DNA of 32,454 nt from Myxococcales bacterium (GTDB lineage Bacteria > Myxococcota > Myxococcia > Myxococcales > Myxococcaceae). Positions 22,519 to 32,454 of this stretch are shown in pieces; within the stretch, counting starts at the first letter, position 1, and each line of letters starts with the position of its first letter. The notes beneath the pieces were generated by a model. That model worked only from the letters and a program-made list of their open reading frames with translations, was not told the origin of the DNA and did not search any database. The position numbers and the translations under genes are program-made. Location: positions 1 through 32,454 of the forward strand of contig JACPVI010000038.1 in NCBI GenBank assembly GCA_016191815.1. Reading direction: 5' to 3'.

Positions 22519-22523
22519 TCGAG

Positions 22524-22745
22524 ATGGGCCGCATGTCCCAGGTCGAGGCTCGCAGGCTGCTGCGAGTGCTGCTCCGCCTGGGCTGGGCCGTTGTGCGCAC
22601 AAGCGGGCGTCACCAGGTGCTCAGCAAGCCGGGTCATTCGCCGCTGGCGATCCCCGTGCATCCTGGCTGCCTGAAGGAGGGGACTGCGCGGGCAATCCTC
22701 AAGCAGGCGGGTCTGACCGAGGAGGAGTTCTTCGCCGAATACTGA
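22524..22745 (+). CDS. hicA: HicA-family mRNA interferase toxin
   Basis: 73 residues from ATG 22524; ATG 22533 is possible. It follows the HicA double-stranded RNA-binding-like fold: EARRLLRVLLRLGWAVVRTSGRHQVLS, then AIPVHPGCLKEGTARAILKQAGLTEEEF. The His in SGRHQV is at the position of the catalytic His of the GSHH motif. Such toxins cut mRNAs in a translation-independent way. It comes 5 bases after the HicB-fusion gene, so the two form an operon, with the order antitoxin then toxin instead of the more frequent toxin first. The size and motifs are normal for the family. Confidence 0.85.
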   Translation: MGRMSQVEARRLLRVLLRLGWAVVRTSGRHQVLSKPGHSPLAIPVHPGCLKEGTARAILKQAGLTEEEFFAEY

Positions 22746-22781
22746 GCCTGCGCGGGGAACCCCCCATCGGGAAGAGATTCT

Positions 22782-22964
22782 TCAGCCGCCCACCAGCGCG
22801 CTCCGGAGGTGCGGCGTCTCGGTGCGCGGCCCGAGCCAGATGGAAAAGAGCGCGTCGGCGAAGTCCTTTCCTGGGATGACCGCCCGGGTGAGCGAGCCTT
22901 CCTGCAGCAGCGTCCTGGTGCCGGGCAGGTAGGTGAGCCTGAGCTCGTCGCGCTTCTTCAGTGC
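22782..22964 (-). pseudogene. C-terminal remnant of a chalcone-isomerase-like protein
   Basis: The last 60 residues of a minus-strand frame (LKKRDELRLTYLPGTRTLL, TRAVIPGKDFADALFSIWLG, TETPHLRSALVGG) read like the end of the bacterial chalcone-isomerase-like family (GxDFAxALxxIWLG, then a leucine-rich end). The upstream part of this gene is missing. The sequence just before it belongs, in another frame, to superoxide dismutase. No start codon with a signal or the N-terminal fold is available, so it is a fragment. Confidence 0.6.
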
Positions 22965-23617
22965 GGCAGGCGCGCCTCCTCGCCGGGAGCCTCCACCGCC
23001 ATTGCGAGGACGGGGTCGAGCTTCTGCGCCCCCTCCAACCGGGCGGCCGCGTCGTCCCAGTTCCACAGGTTCCAGATGGCCTCGAAGTAGCGCGCCTTGT
23101 CCGCCCCGTACTGGAGGTACCAGGCGTGCTCCCAGGCGTCGAGCACCAGGAGGGGAACGCTCCCCTGGGTGACTTCGCCCTGGTGGTCCTTGATCTGGGT
23201 GGTCCCCAGCCGGCAGGAGACCGGCTCCCAGACCAGGGCCGCCCAGCCGGAGCCCATGATGGTGGCGGCCACCCGGGTGAGCTGCTTCTTGAAGGCGTCG
23301 AAGCTGCCGAAGTCGCGGTCGATGGCCTGGGCAAGCGCGCGGGTGGGCCGGCCTCCCCCCTCCGGCGAGAGGTTCTGCCAGTAGATGCTGTGCAGCACAT
23401 GCCCGGAGACGTTGAAGGCGAGCGCCCGCTGGATGGCGGCGATGTGCTGGAAGTCGTCCCTGCGCCGGGCTTCGATCAACTCCTCCACCGCCCGGTTGGC
23501 GCCGTCCACGTACAGGCGGTGGTGTCGGCCGTGGTGCAGCTCGATGATTTTTCCGGAGAGATGGGGCTCGAGTGCCCCGAAGTCGTAGCGAAGCTCCGGC
23601 AAGACGTACCTGGTCAC
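22958..23617 (-). CDS. sodA/sodB-like: Superoxide dismutase, Fe/Mn family, with altered C-terminus
   Basis: 219 residues. GTG 23617 is preceded by AAAAGGAG at ideal spacing and gives the expected N-terminus MTRYVLPELRYDFGALEPHL; ATG 23650 is an alternative that adds 11 residues. The four metal ligands are present: His28 (ELHHGRHH), His76 (HVLHSIYW), Asp160 and His164 (LDAWEHAWYL). A Gln is found in KDHQGEV, near the position that favours manganese in relatives, so the metal may be Mn or either. The enzyme converts superoxide to hydrogen peroxide and oxygen. Conserved sequence ends around LEGAQKLD. The last 20 residues are unlike the family and overlap the chalcone-isomerase remnant, so the original 3' end was probably lost. 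The enzyme should still be active. Confidence 0.9.
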   Translation of the reverse strand: MTRYVLPELRYDFGALEPHLSGKIIELHHGRHHRLYVDGANRAVEELIEARRRDDFQHIAAIQRALAFNVSGHVLHSIYWQNLSPEGGGRPTRALAQAIDRDFGSFDAFKKQLTRVAATIMGSGWAALVWEPVSCRLGTTQIKDHQGEVTQGSVPLLVLDAWEHAWYLQYGADKARYFEAIWNLWNWDDAAARLEGAQKLDPVLAMAVEAPGEEARLPH

Positions 23618-23819
23618 GGCTGGGCTCCTTTTGTTGGGGTTGAAGCTCATCACTTCGCCGGCCGCTGGCACGGCCAGCCGCTGGTATGCCACACAGACCG
23701 GCACCGCGCCGCTGCCCCGGCCGCCCATTCGTCGAAGAGGAAACCAAGCGCCCGTTGATGGTTGAATGGCGGACCCATGCGCTCCACTCCCCAAGTGCCG
23801 CCCTCGTCCTCGCCGCTTC

Positions 23820-23848
23820 CCCTCTCCCGCGAGCGGAAGAGGGTCAGG

Positions 23849-23856
<8 letters not shown>
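23820..23856 (-). repeat. Complete dispersed palindromic repeat (R4) inside the start region of the amidohydrolase gene
   Basis: CCCTCTCCCGC pairs with GCGGAAGAGGG (one mismatch) and is followed by TCAGGGTGAGGG. The reverse complement reads CCCTCACCCTGACCCTCTTC and matches the copy near 11765-11800. Relatives of this sequence type occur between genes in many GC-rich proteobacterial genomes. Here it overlaps the beginning of a long coding frame and contains the GTG codons at 23849 and 23855. Confidence 0.6.
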
Positions 23857-27856
<4,000 letters not shown>

Positions 27857-27872
27857 AGCGGCGCCCGACCTC

Positions 27873-27923
27873 CATTCTTTGCTCATTAAACCGTACTGGG
27901 TGCGGTCCTATGAGCAAAGAATG
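27873..27923. terminator. Long perfect inverted repeat between convergent genes
   Basis: CATTCTTTGCTCAT (27873-27886) and ATGAGCAAAGAATG (27910-27923) are exact reverse complements with a 23-base loop that itself has short ACCG/CGGT arms. It lies 16 bases after the amidohydrolase stop and 35 bases before the TetR stop, and is much more A/T-rich than its surroundings. No T tract follows. It is placed as a bidirectional terminator, but other roles are possible. Confidence 0.5.
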
Positions 27924-27958
27924 AGTGGAGGGGGTGGGCCGGCGCGAAGCCGATGTCG

Positions 27959-28603
27959 TCAGCCCGCGCCTTTCGGCCTTATTCCGTCCACTACGAGCTG
28001 GTCGAGCGCGTTCATGATGGGGTCGTAGTGGACGGTGTCCCGGAACAGGTGGTGGTGGACGATCATCCCCATGTGGGCGCCCATCAGGGCGTGGGCGAGG
28101 GTCTGCGGATCGAGGTCGCGGCGGAACTCTCCGGTCTTGTTCTGTCCGTGCTTGATGATGCCGGCTACCACTTGGGTGTAGGTGAGCAGCGCGTCCCTCA
28201 GCGCGGCGGCCACCCGCTCGTTGGTCTCCGCCGCCTCCGCCGCCACCATGCCGAAGAAGATGCCGTATTCACGGTGGTAGCGGAGGAAGCTCTGCGTCCG
28301 CTCGAAGAAACCCTCCAGCTGCTGCCTCGCCGGCAGCTTCCGGCCCTCTGAGAGGAGGTCCACGAACTCGCGGATGTAGCGCTGGTGCAGCTCCTCGATC
28401 GCCGAGAGCAGCAGGTCTTCCTTGGTGGGGAAGTGCCAGTAGAGAGCCCCCGGCGTCATCCGGATCGCCTTCGCCAGCTCGGACATCGTCGTCGCCAGGA
28501 TGCCCCGACGCGCGAAGAGCTTGATCGCCGCCTCGAGGATTTCTTCCCGGGTGCGGGCCGCCCGCTCTTGCTTGATCTCCCGCTTCACCGGTCCCTTCCC
28601 CAT
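27959..28603 (-). CDS. TetR-family transcriptional regulator
   Basis: 214 residues. The N-terminal DNA-binding domain is typical: TREEILEAAIKLFARRGILATTMSELAKAIRMTPGALYWHFPTKEDLL, a helix-turn-helix at about residues 34-62. The remaining 150 residues form the helical ligand-binding and dimerisation part (FFERTQSFLRYHREYGIFF, HALMGAHMGMIVHHHLF). The ligand and targets are not evident. It is convergent with the amidohydrolase gene. Upstream, on its left-facing side, the metallophosphoesterase operon ends 72 bases away and runs in the same direction, so read-through is possible. The start ATG 28603 follows a modest purine run. Confidence 0.9.
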   Translation of the reverse strand: MGKGPVKREIKQERAARTREEILEAAIKLFARRGILATTMSELAKAIRMTPGALYWHFPTKEDLLLSAIEELHQRYIREFVDLLSEGRKLPARQQLEGFFERTQSFLRYHREYGIFFGMVAAEAAETNERVAAALRDALLTYTQVVAGIIKHGQNKTGEFRRDLDPQTLAHALMGAHMGMIVHHHLFRDTVHYDPIMNALDQLVVDGIRPKGAG

Positions 28604-28612
28604 GCAGGCGAA

Positions 28613-28630
28613 ACATTACCGCAAAAATGT
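28613..28630. promoter_or_regulatory. Weak inverted repeat upstream of the TetR gene
   Basis: ACATT (28613-28617) and AATGT (28626-28630) face each other across 8 bases, just upstream of the TetR start. TetR proteins often bind such palindromes in their own promoters. The arms are short, so this is only a candidate operator. Confidence 0.25.
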
Positions 28631-28674
28631 GCTCCTCTCTGCTCCGTGGTGATCGCGCGCAAGGTGGTCAGCGC

Positions 28675-29838
28675 TCACGCCAAGAGCACCACCTTGACGA
28701 TCTCCGCCGGGCTCCCGATGCGGATGGGAGGGCCCCAGTAGCCGGTGCCGCGGCTCACGTAGAGGTGAGAGGCGCCCTGGGTGTAGTGGCCCGCGTGGTA
28801 GCGGAACACCAGCGGGGCGAAGAGCGTGGCGGGGAAGAACTGGCCTCCGTGGGTGTGCCCGGAGAGCTGCAGCCCCACCCCTCGCTCGGCCACCGCCTCG
28901 AAGTTCGACGGTTGATGGGCGAGCAGCACCGAGGCGCGCGAGGGGTCTCTGCCGGCCAGGGCCGCGTCGAGGTCGTACCCGTCTGTGCGGCCGCGGCTGT
29001 GCCAGTCGTCCACCCCGATGAGGTCGAAGGAGGCGCCCACCTCGCCAACCTCCACCCGCCGGTTTCGAAGCACGGAGATTCCCATCTTCGGGAGCGCCGA
29101 AGTCCACGGGCCGACCCCCGAGTAGTACTCGTGGTTGCCGGTGACGAAGTAGGTCCCATGGCGGCTGTGGAGCCCTCGAAGCGCGGCCACCACCGGCCCC
29201 AGCGTGTCCACCTCTCCATCGACCAGGTCGCCGGTGATTGCCACCAGATCTGGCCTCAAGGGGTTGCACCGGCGCACCAGCTCGGTGAGGAACTTCTGGT
29301 CCACGAAGCCGCCGGCGTGGATGTCGCTCACCTGCGCGATGGTGAAGCCATCCAGCGCCTTGGGCAGGCCGGGGAGCTTGAGCGGAAGCTCGGTCACCTC
29401 GGGAGGAGCGTGGGCCCGATGAAACCCGTAGGCCATCGAGCCGCCTGAGGCGAGCAGGGCCGCGCCAGCCGCGGTCCGCGAGACGAACAGCCGCCGCGCC
29501 ACGTCCACCGGCGGAGTCGCCCGTTGCGATGGCCTCGGCCAAAGTCGCCGCAGCTCGAAGGCGCCGAGGAAGAGAAAAAGGTAGAGCGATAGACCCATCC
29601 ACAACATGGACGCGTCCGCGAAGGCCCGCACCAACGGCCCCGGGGCAACCCGGAAGAGCAGCCTCCCCGAAAACATCGAGGTCGCAGCGATCGCCACCGC
29701 CAAGAGCCCCGCGCGCCTGAGCCACTTCGACCTGGCGGTGTCCCGCACCAGCCGGCGGTAGAGGTAGAGGTGTTGCGCGGCCAGGACGCCCAGCGCCGGG
29801 ACCAGGAAGAGAATCCAGCGAAGCTCCACGTACCCCAA
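28675..29838 (-). CDS. Membrane-anchored metallophosphoesterase
   Basis: 387 residues. About four N-terminal hydrophobic segments lie in residues 5-105 (ILFLVPALGVLAAQHLYLY, LLAVAIAATSMF, MLWMGLSLYLFLFLGAFEL), and a further hydrophobic stretch lies at about 120-138. The calcineurin-like metallophosphoesterase domain follows: SDIHAG, ITGDLVDG, VTGNHEY, LAHQP and SGHTHGGQ hold the two-metal ligands. The order and the GHTHGGQ signature match the YkuE/YaeI-like group; the substrate cannot be predicted. TTG 29838 follows the stop of the upstream gene directly and has GGGAGG about 4 bases before it. GTG 29829 is an alternative. The gene forms a probable operon with the TIGR01777 gene. Confidence 0.85.
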   Translation of the reverse strand: MGYVELRWILFLVPALGVLAAQHLYLYRRLVRDTARSKWLRRAGLLAVAIAATSMFSGRLLFRVAPGPLVRAFADASMLWMGLSLYLFLFLGAFELRRLWPRPSQRATPPVDVARRLFVSRTAAGAALLASGGSMAYGFHRAHAPPEVTELPLKLPGLPKALDGFTIAQVSDIHAGGFVDQKFLTELVRRCNPLRPDLVAITGDLVDGEVDTLGPVVAALRGLHSRHGTYFVTGNHEYYSGVGPWTSALPKMGISVLRNRRVEVGEVGASFDLIGVDDWHSRGRTDGYDLDAALAGRDPSRASVLLAHQPSNFEAVAERGVGLQLSGHTHGGQFFPATLFAPLVFRYHAGHYTQGASHLYVSRGTGYWGPPIRIGSPAEIVKVVLLA

Positions 29839-30768
29839 TTAGCCTCCCGCCGGCCGGGGCTCAACCGCCTCTTGCAAGAGCGCCGAGAGGGCTTCGGGAA
29901 GCTGGGGGTGCTCGAAACGGAAGCCTCTCTCCAGCGCTTTCGCCGGAAGAACCCGCTGGCCGGTGAGAAGCATCGAGGCCATCTCGCCCAAGGCCAGCTT
30001 CAACGCGAGGCTCGGCGCCCGAATGAGCGACGGCCTCCCCAGGGCGCGGCCCAGCTCGCGGGCGAAGTCTCGGTTGGTCACCGGGTTGGGGGAAGTCGCG
30101 TTCAGGGGGCCACTCAGTCCGCCGCGCTCGAGGCAGAACCGCATCAGCGAGATGAGGTCGCCGCGGTGGATCCAGCTCACGTACTGCCGCCCTGAGCCGA
30201 ACGGGCCGCCCAGGCCGAGCCGGAAGGCGGGCAGCATCCGGGCCAGCGCCCCGCCCCCGGGGTGAAGCACGAGGCCGATCCGCAGGAGCACCACGCGCGC
30301 CTTGGCTTCGGTCGCCGGCGCGGTGGCCGCCTCCCAGGCGATGCACACTCGGGCGAGGAAGTCGTCTCCGGCGGCGTCTTCTTCGGTGATGGGCTCCGCC
30401 GCTCGCGGTCCGTAGTAGCCGACGCCCGAGGCGGAGAGCAGCACCTTCACCCCGGCGGCCGCCGCCACTCGCGAGATGGCCTCGGTACCTTCGACTCGGC
30501 TGGAGAGGATTCGCCGCTTCCGCTCCTCGGTCCACCGCCGGCCGATGTTCTCCCCAGCCAGGTGCACCACCGCATCCACCCCCCGGAGGAGCTCCGGCCG
30601 CACGCTCTCCCCGACGCTGAAGCGGTCGACCCGGGCACCGGCGGGCCACCGCGAGGCCTCCGCCTCGGGGAAGCGGGAAAGCGCGAGCACTCTGTGGCCA
30701 TGGGCGAGCAGGTCGTGCACCAGCGGCCGCCCGATGAAGCCGGTGCTGCCCGTGATTGCGACTTCCAC
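29839..30768 (-). CDS. TIGR01777-family epimerase (SDR fold, DUF1731 C-terminus)
   Basis: 309 residues from GTG 30768, with GGAGG upstream. The N-terminal VEVAITGSTGFIGRPLVHDLLAHGH contains the NAD(P)-binding GxTGFIG motif. DAVVHLAGENIGRRWTEERKRRILSSR is diagnostic for the TIGR01777/SulA-like family, followed by SASGVGYYG, LLRIGLVLHPGGGALARM, YVSWIHRGDLI and LNATSPNPVTNRDFARELGRAL. The C-terminal DUF1731 region ends LPEALSALLQEA. The enzyme's substrate is unknown; members are predicted sugar-nucleotide epimerases. The stop TAA (29839-29841) is immediately followed by the metallophosphoesterase start. Translation in the same frame further upstream would add unrelated sequence and is not supported. 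Confidence 0.9.
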   Translation of the reverse strand: MEVAITGSTGFIGRPLVHDLLAHGHRVLALSRFPEAEASRWPAGARVDRFSVGESVRPELLRGVDAVVHLAGENIGRRWTEERKRRILSSRVEGTEAISRVAAAAGVKVLLSASGVGYYGPRAAEPITEEDAAGDDFLARVCIAWEAATAPATEAKARVVLLRIGLVLHPGGGALARMLPAFRLGLGGPFGSGRQYVSWIHRGDLISLMRFCLERGGLSGPLNATSPNPVTNRDFARELGRALGRPSLIRAPSLALKLALGEMASMLLTGQRVLPAKALERGFRFEHPQLPEALSALLQEAVEPRPAGG

Positions 30769-31786
30769 CTGCGCTCCTCCACCGGCGCACGCAGCCGAAA
30801 AGCGCCGTTTCGCCCTCTTCCCCGTTTTCGCGCTGCCGCCCGTCGCGCCGAGCGCGCTCCCGCGGGAGGATACCCGCAGACCGAGCCCGCACGTCCAAGC
30901 GACACTCGCAGGCCATGGGGGGCTCGTCTGACCCACTCCCTTCGCGAGATTCTTCGGCCCGATCGACGCGGGAGTCCACCCGTCCCCGTCCAAGCGGCTT
31001 GGCGCCGATGATCCAGCCGGCGGCATCGCCGGGTCCACTCGCGCACGGGAGGAGCGCGTCAGGCTCTTTGGCCGGGTGTGGATCTGATCCTGAGCACTCC
31101 CGGCTTCGACTCGGCTGAGGGCGCACCACGACCTGGCTCGGTGCGGTGCCGCGCCGCGCGAGGCGAACGGATGGCATCGGCTCGTTTGCGGCGGCGGGCT
31201 CCTGTGGCGGAGGGCATGGGCTGTCAGCAATGCACTTGCTCGAGGCCCGGCCCCCAGCTCGGCGCCGGCTCGACTCGACGGGGCTCGCGGTGCGGTGCCG
31301 CGCCGCGCGAGGCGAACGGATGGCATCGATTCGCTCGCGGCGGCGGGCTCCTGTGGCGGAGGCTGTCAGCAATGCACTTGATCGAGGCCCGCGGCCCGGC
31401 CTCCAGCCCGGGGCCGGCTCCACTGGACGCGATGTCGTGCCCTGCAGACGCCTCCGTACCCACGCCCGATGCTCTTCTTGGAATTCACGGCGGTGTGACG
31501 GCCCGAACCAATCCGACCCTTCGGGCCTGGGCCGCACACCGCCGCGAATTCGGAGGCACCCAGAAAAAATGCATCGGCCGTACGAATTCAGTTGACGCCC
31601 CCCGCCCGAGGTTGCCGGCGACGAGACTGACGCACCCGGAAGCACCTCCCTCGCGCTCCGGGCCGCTCGCTGCTCGACGAAGTCGGCTTCCCTCCCGCGT
31701 CGCGGCCTCCACGCTGCGGACTTCGCCCCTCGGAGCCCCCAGGGCCCTCGAAACCGCCCCGAAAAACTCGTGGTAGTGGCTGCGTC
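30769..31786. other. About 1 kb without a recognised gene
   Basis: The long open frames here are an effect of high GC content: translations are Arg/Pro/Ser-rich and none shows a domain. The stretch contains the tandem repeat at 31135-31429. The 350 bases before the HNH gene are less repetitive and contain scattered A/T-rich spots (31559-31590), possibly its promoter region, but no clear -35/-10 pair. Confidence 0.5.
31135..31429. repeat. Tandem direct repeat, about 149-bp unit, two copies
   Basis: Copy 1 runs 31135-31281 and copy 2 runs 31282-31429. A block of 39 bases starting GTGCGGTGCC is identical in both (31141 and 31290), as are CGGCGGGCTCCTGTGGCGGAG and GCTGTCAGCAATGCACTTG. Copy 1 has a 7-base insertion after GGCGGAG. 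A fragment CGGCTTCGACTCGG near 31100 resembles the end of copy 1 and may be a trace of a third copy. No coding role is evident. Confidence 0.8.
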
Positions 31787-32454
31787 ATGAATCCTCGCCT
31801 CGATGAATTGTCCTCGCTGTCCTCCGACGTCCTCGACGCCCGGCTCCATCAGATGGTGGCCCGGGAGCGTGCCTCCCTCGTCGACTTCCTCTGGCACCTC
31901 GCCGAAGTCCAGCGGCGCCATCTCGACGCACAGCTCGGCTACGAGTCGGCCTTCGCCTACTGCAACCAGCACCTCCGCATGTCCAAGGCCAGCTCCTTCC
32001 GCCGCACCGCCGCCTCCCGACTCCTCGTGCGCTTCCCCCTCATCGCCGACTACCTCGCCGACGGCCGGCTCTGCCTGACGACGCTCGTCGAGCTGCGCGA
32101 CGCCTTGAGCGCCGGCAATTGCCGAGAAGTCCTGGAGCTCGCCTCCGGCCGGACGGAGGACGAGGTGAAGCTGCTCGCCGCGACGCTGCGGCCCAAAGAC
32201 GACGTCGCCGACAGCATCCGCAGAGTCTCCGTGCGTCCCCTCGAAGTCCCCTCGCCCCTGTCCCTCCCGGCGCCCGTCGACGAGCAGGCCTCGGGTGCTG
32301 CCACCGGCGAGCCGGGGACGGCCACCTCCCTCGTCGTGCCCCCGCCCAGGCCGCCCACCCTCGAGCCACTCAACGCAGAGCGGTATGCGCTGCGGATGAG
32401 CGTCGGCCCCGAATTCAAGCAGAGGCTGGAGGAGGTGAAGTCCGCGTTGAGCCA
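31787..32454 (+). CDS. HNH endonuclease family protein, N-terminal part (runs off the window)
   Basis: The frame opens at ATG 31787 and stays open to the last base: 222 complete codons. It begins MNPRLDELSSLSSDVLDARL, continues VDFLWHLAEVQRRHLDAQLG, SAFAYCNQHLRMSKASSFRR, and LIADYLADGRLCLTTLVELR, then a Pro-rich linker and EFKQRLEEVKSALS. This is the N-terminal helical region of a family common in myxobacteria, whose members end in an HNH nuclease domain; that domain would lie beyond the window. The biological role of these paralogues is not established. No strong Shine-Dalgarno is visible before the ATG. Confidence 0.75.
   Translation, partial: MNPRLDELSSLSSDVLDARLHQMVARERASLVDFLWHLAEVQRRHLDAQLGYESAFAYCNQHLRMSKASSFRRTAASRLLVRFPLIADYLADGRLCLTTLVELRDALSAGNCREVLELASGRTEDEVKLLAATLRPKDDVADSIRRVSVRPLEVPSPLSLPAPVDEQASGAATGEPGTATSLVVPPPRPPTLEPLNAERYALRMSVGPEFKQRLEEVKSALS

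Noticed and set aside
19849-22602. Minus-strand open frame of 917 codons opposite the cytochrome and HicB genes
   Set aside because: It is the mirror of a strongly supported plus-strand gene with ten heme motifs; translation is His/Arg/Gly-rich with no domain, an effect of high GC at third positions.
29861-31972. Minus-strand open frame of 703 codons across the epimerase and the repeat region
   Set aside because: It reads the epimerase gene in the wrong frame and continues through the tandem repeat; no recognisable protein sequence.

Overview
The window is about 32 kb of GC-rich DNA, roughly two thirds G+C, that reads like a chromosome segment of a myxobacterium or close relative (phylum Myxococcota). 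The clues are paralogue families typical of that group: MopE-type metal-binding Cys repeats, DUF4215 Cys-rich repeats, thrombospondin type 3 and lamin-tail domains on a secreted lipoprotein-like enzyme, FecR-PEGA-TPR proteins, a GAF-adenylate cyclase with an MshEN N-terminus, an OmcA/MtrC-type decaheme cytochrome, and a myxobacterial-style HNH endonuclease at the right edge. No rRNA, tRNA, CRISPR array, transposase or phage gene was recognised.

Layout. Positions 1-7 kb are an eroded accessory stretch: a catalytically incomplete cyclase-like fragment, a small coiled-coil gene, a 3'-truncated unknown gene, a DUF4143 AAA+ ATPase with a perfect palindrome at its start codon, a DTW-domain tRNA-modification gene run into a beheaded alpha/beta hydrolase, a membrane-anchored SRPBCC protein, and a type I modification pair (hsdM lacking its usual N-terminus, overlapping hsdS; no hsdR). 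Positions 7-11.8 kb are a cell-envelope locus: beta-barrel protein, ECF sigma factor, FecR/PEGA/TPR membrane protein and MopE-type lipoprotein. The same promoter-like element stands before the sigma gene and before the lipoprotein gene. Positions 11.8-16.4 kb hold a divergent pair: the MshEN-GAF-cyclase (minus) and a TonB-dependent receptor carrying its own TonB C-terminal domain (plus).

Positions 16.4-17.1 kb are a PhD/VapC toxin-antitoxin pair with a tandem operator. A TPR protein and a decaheme cytochrome c lipoprotein with a collagen-like stalk are divergently arranged around 18.35 kb. They are followed by an unusual HicAB module whose antitoxin is fused to a MerR-type DNA-binding domain. 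Next come Fe/Mn superoxide dismutase, whose 3' end is joined to a chalcone-isomerase-like remnant, and a very large multidomain amidohydrolase. A long palindrome separates it from a TetR regulator, and a two-gene operon (TIGR01777 epimerase, membrane metallophosphoesterase) follows. About 1 kb without genes contains a roughly 149-bp tandem repeat, and the window ends inside an HNH-family gene.

Two themes recur. First, at least four loci look like deletion joints in which one gene's end is fused to the interior of another (about 1400, 3300, 4880 and 22965); they may record real genome erosion or assembly errors. Second, most intact genes act in the envelope or in signalling. A dispersed GC-rich palindromic repeat family (four copies) occupies intergenic sites, and one copy supplies the start region of the amidohydrolase gene. 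All functional calls are from reading the sequence; no database search was run.
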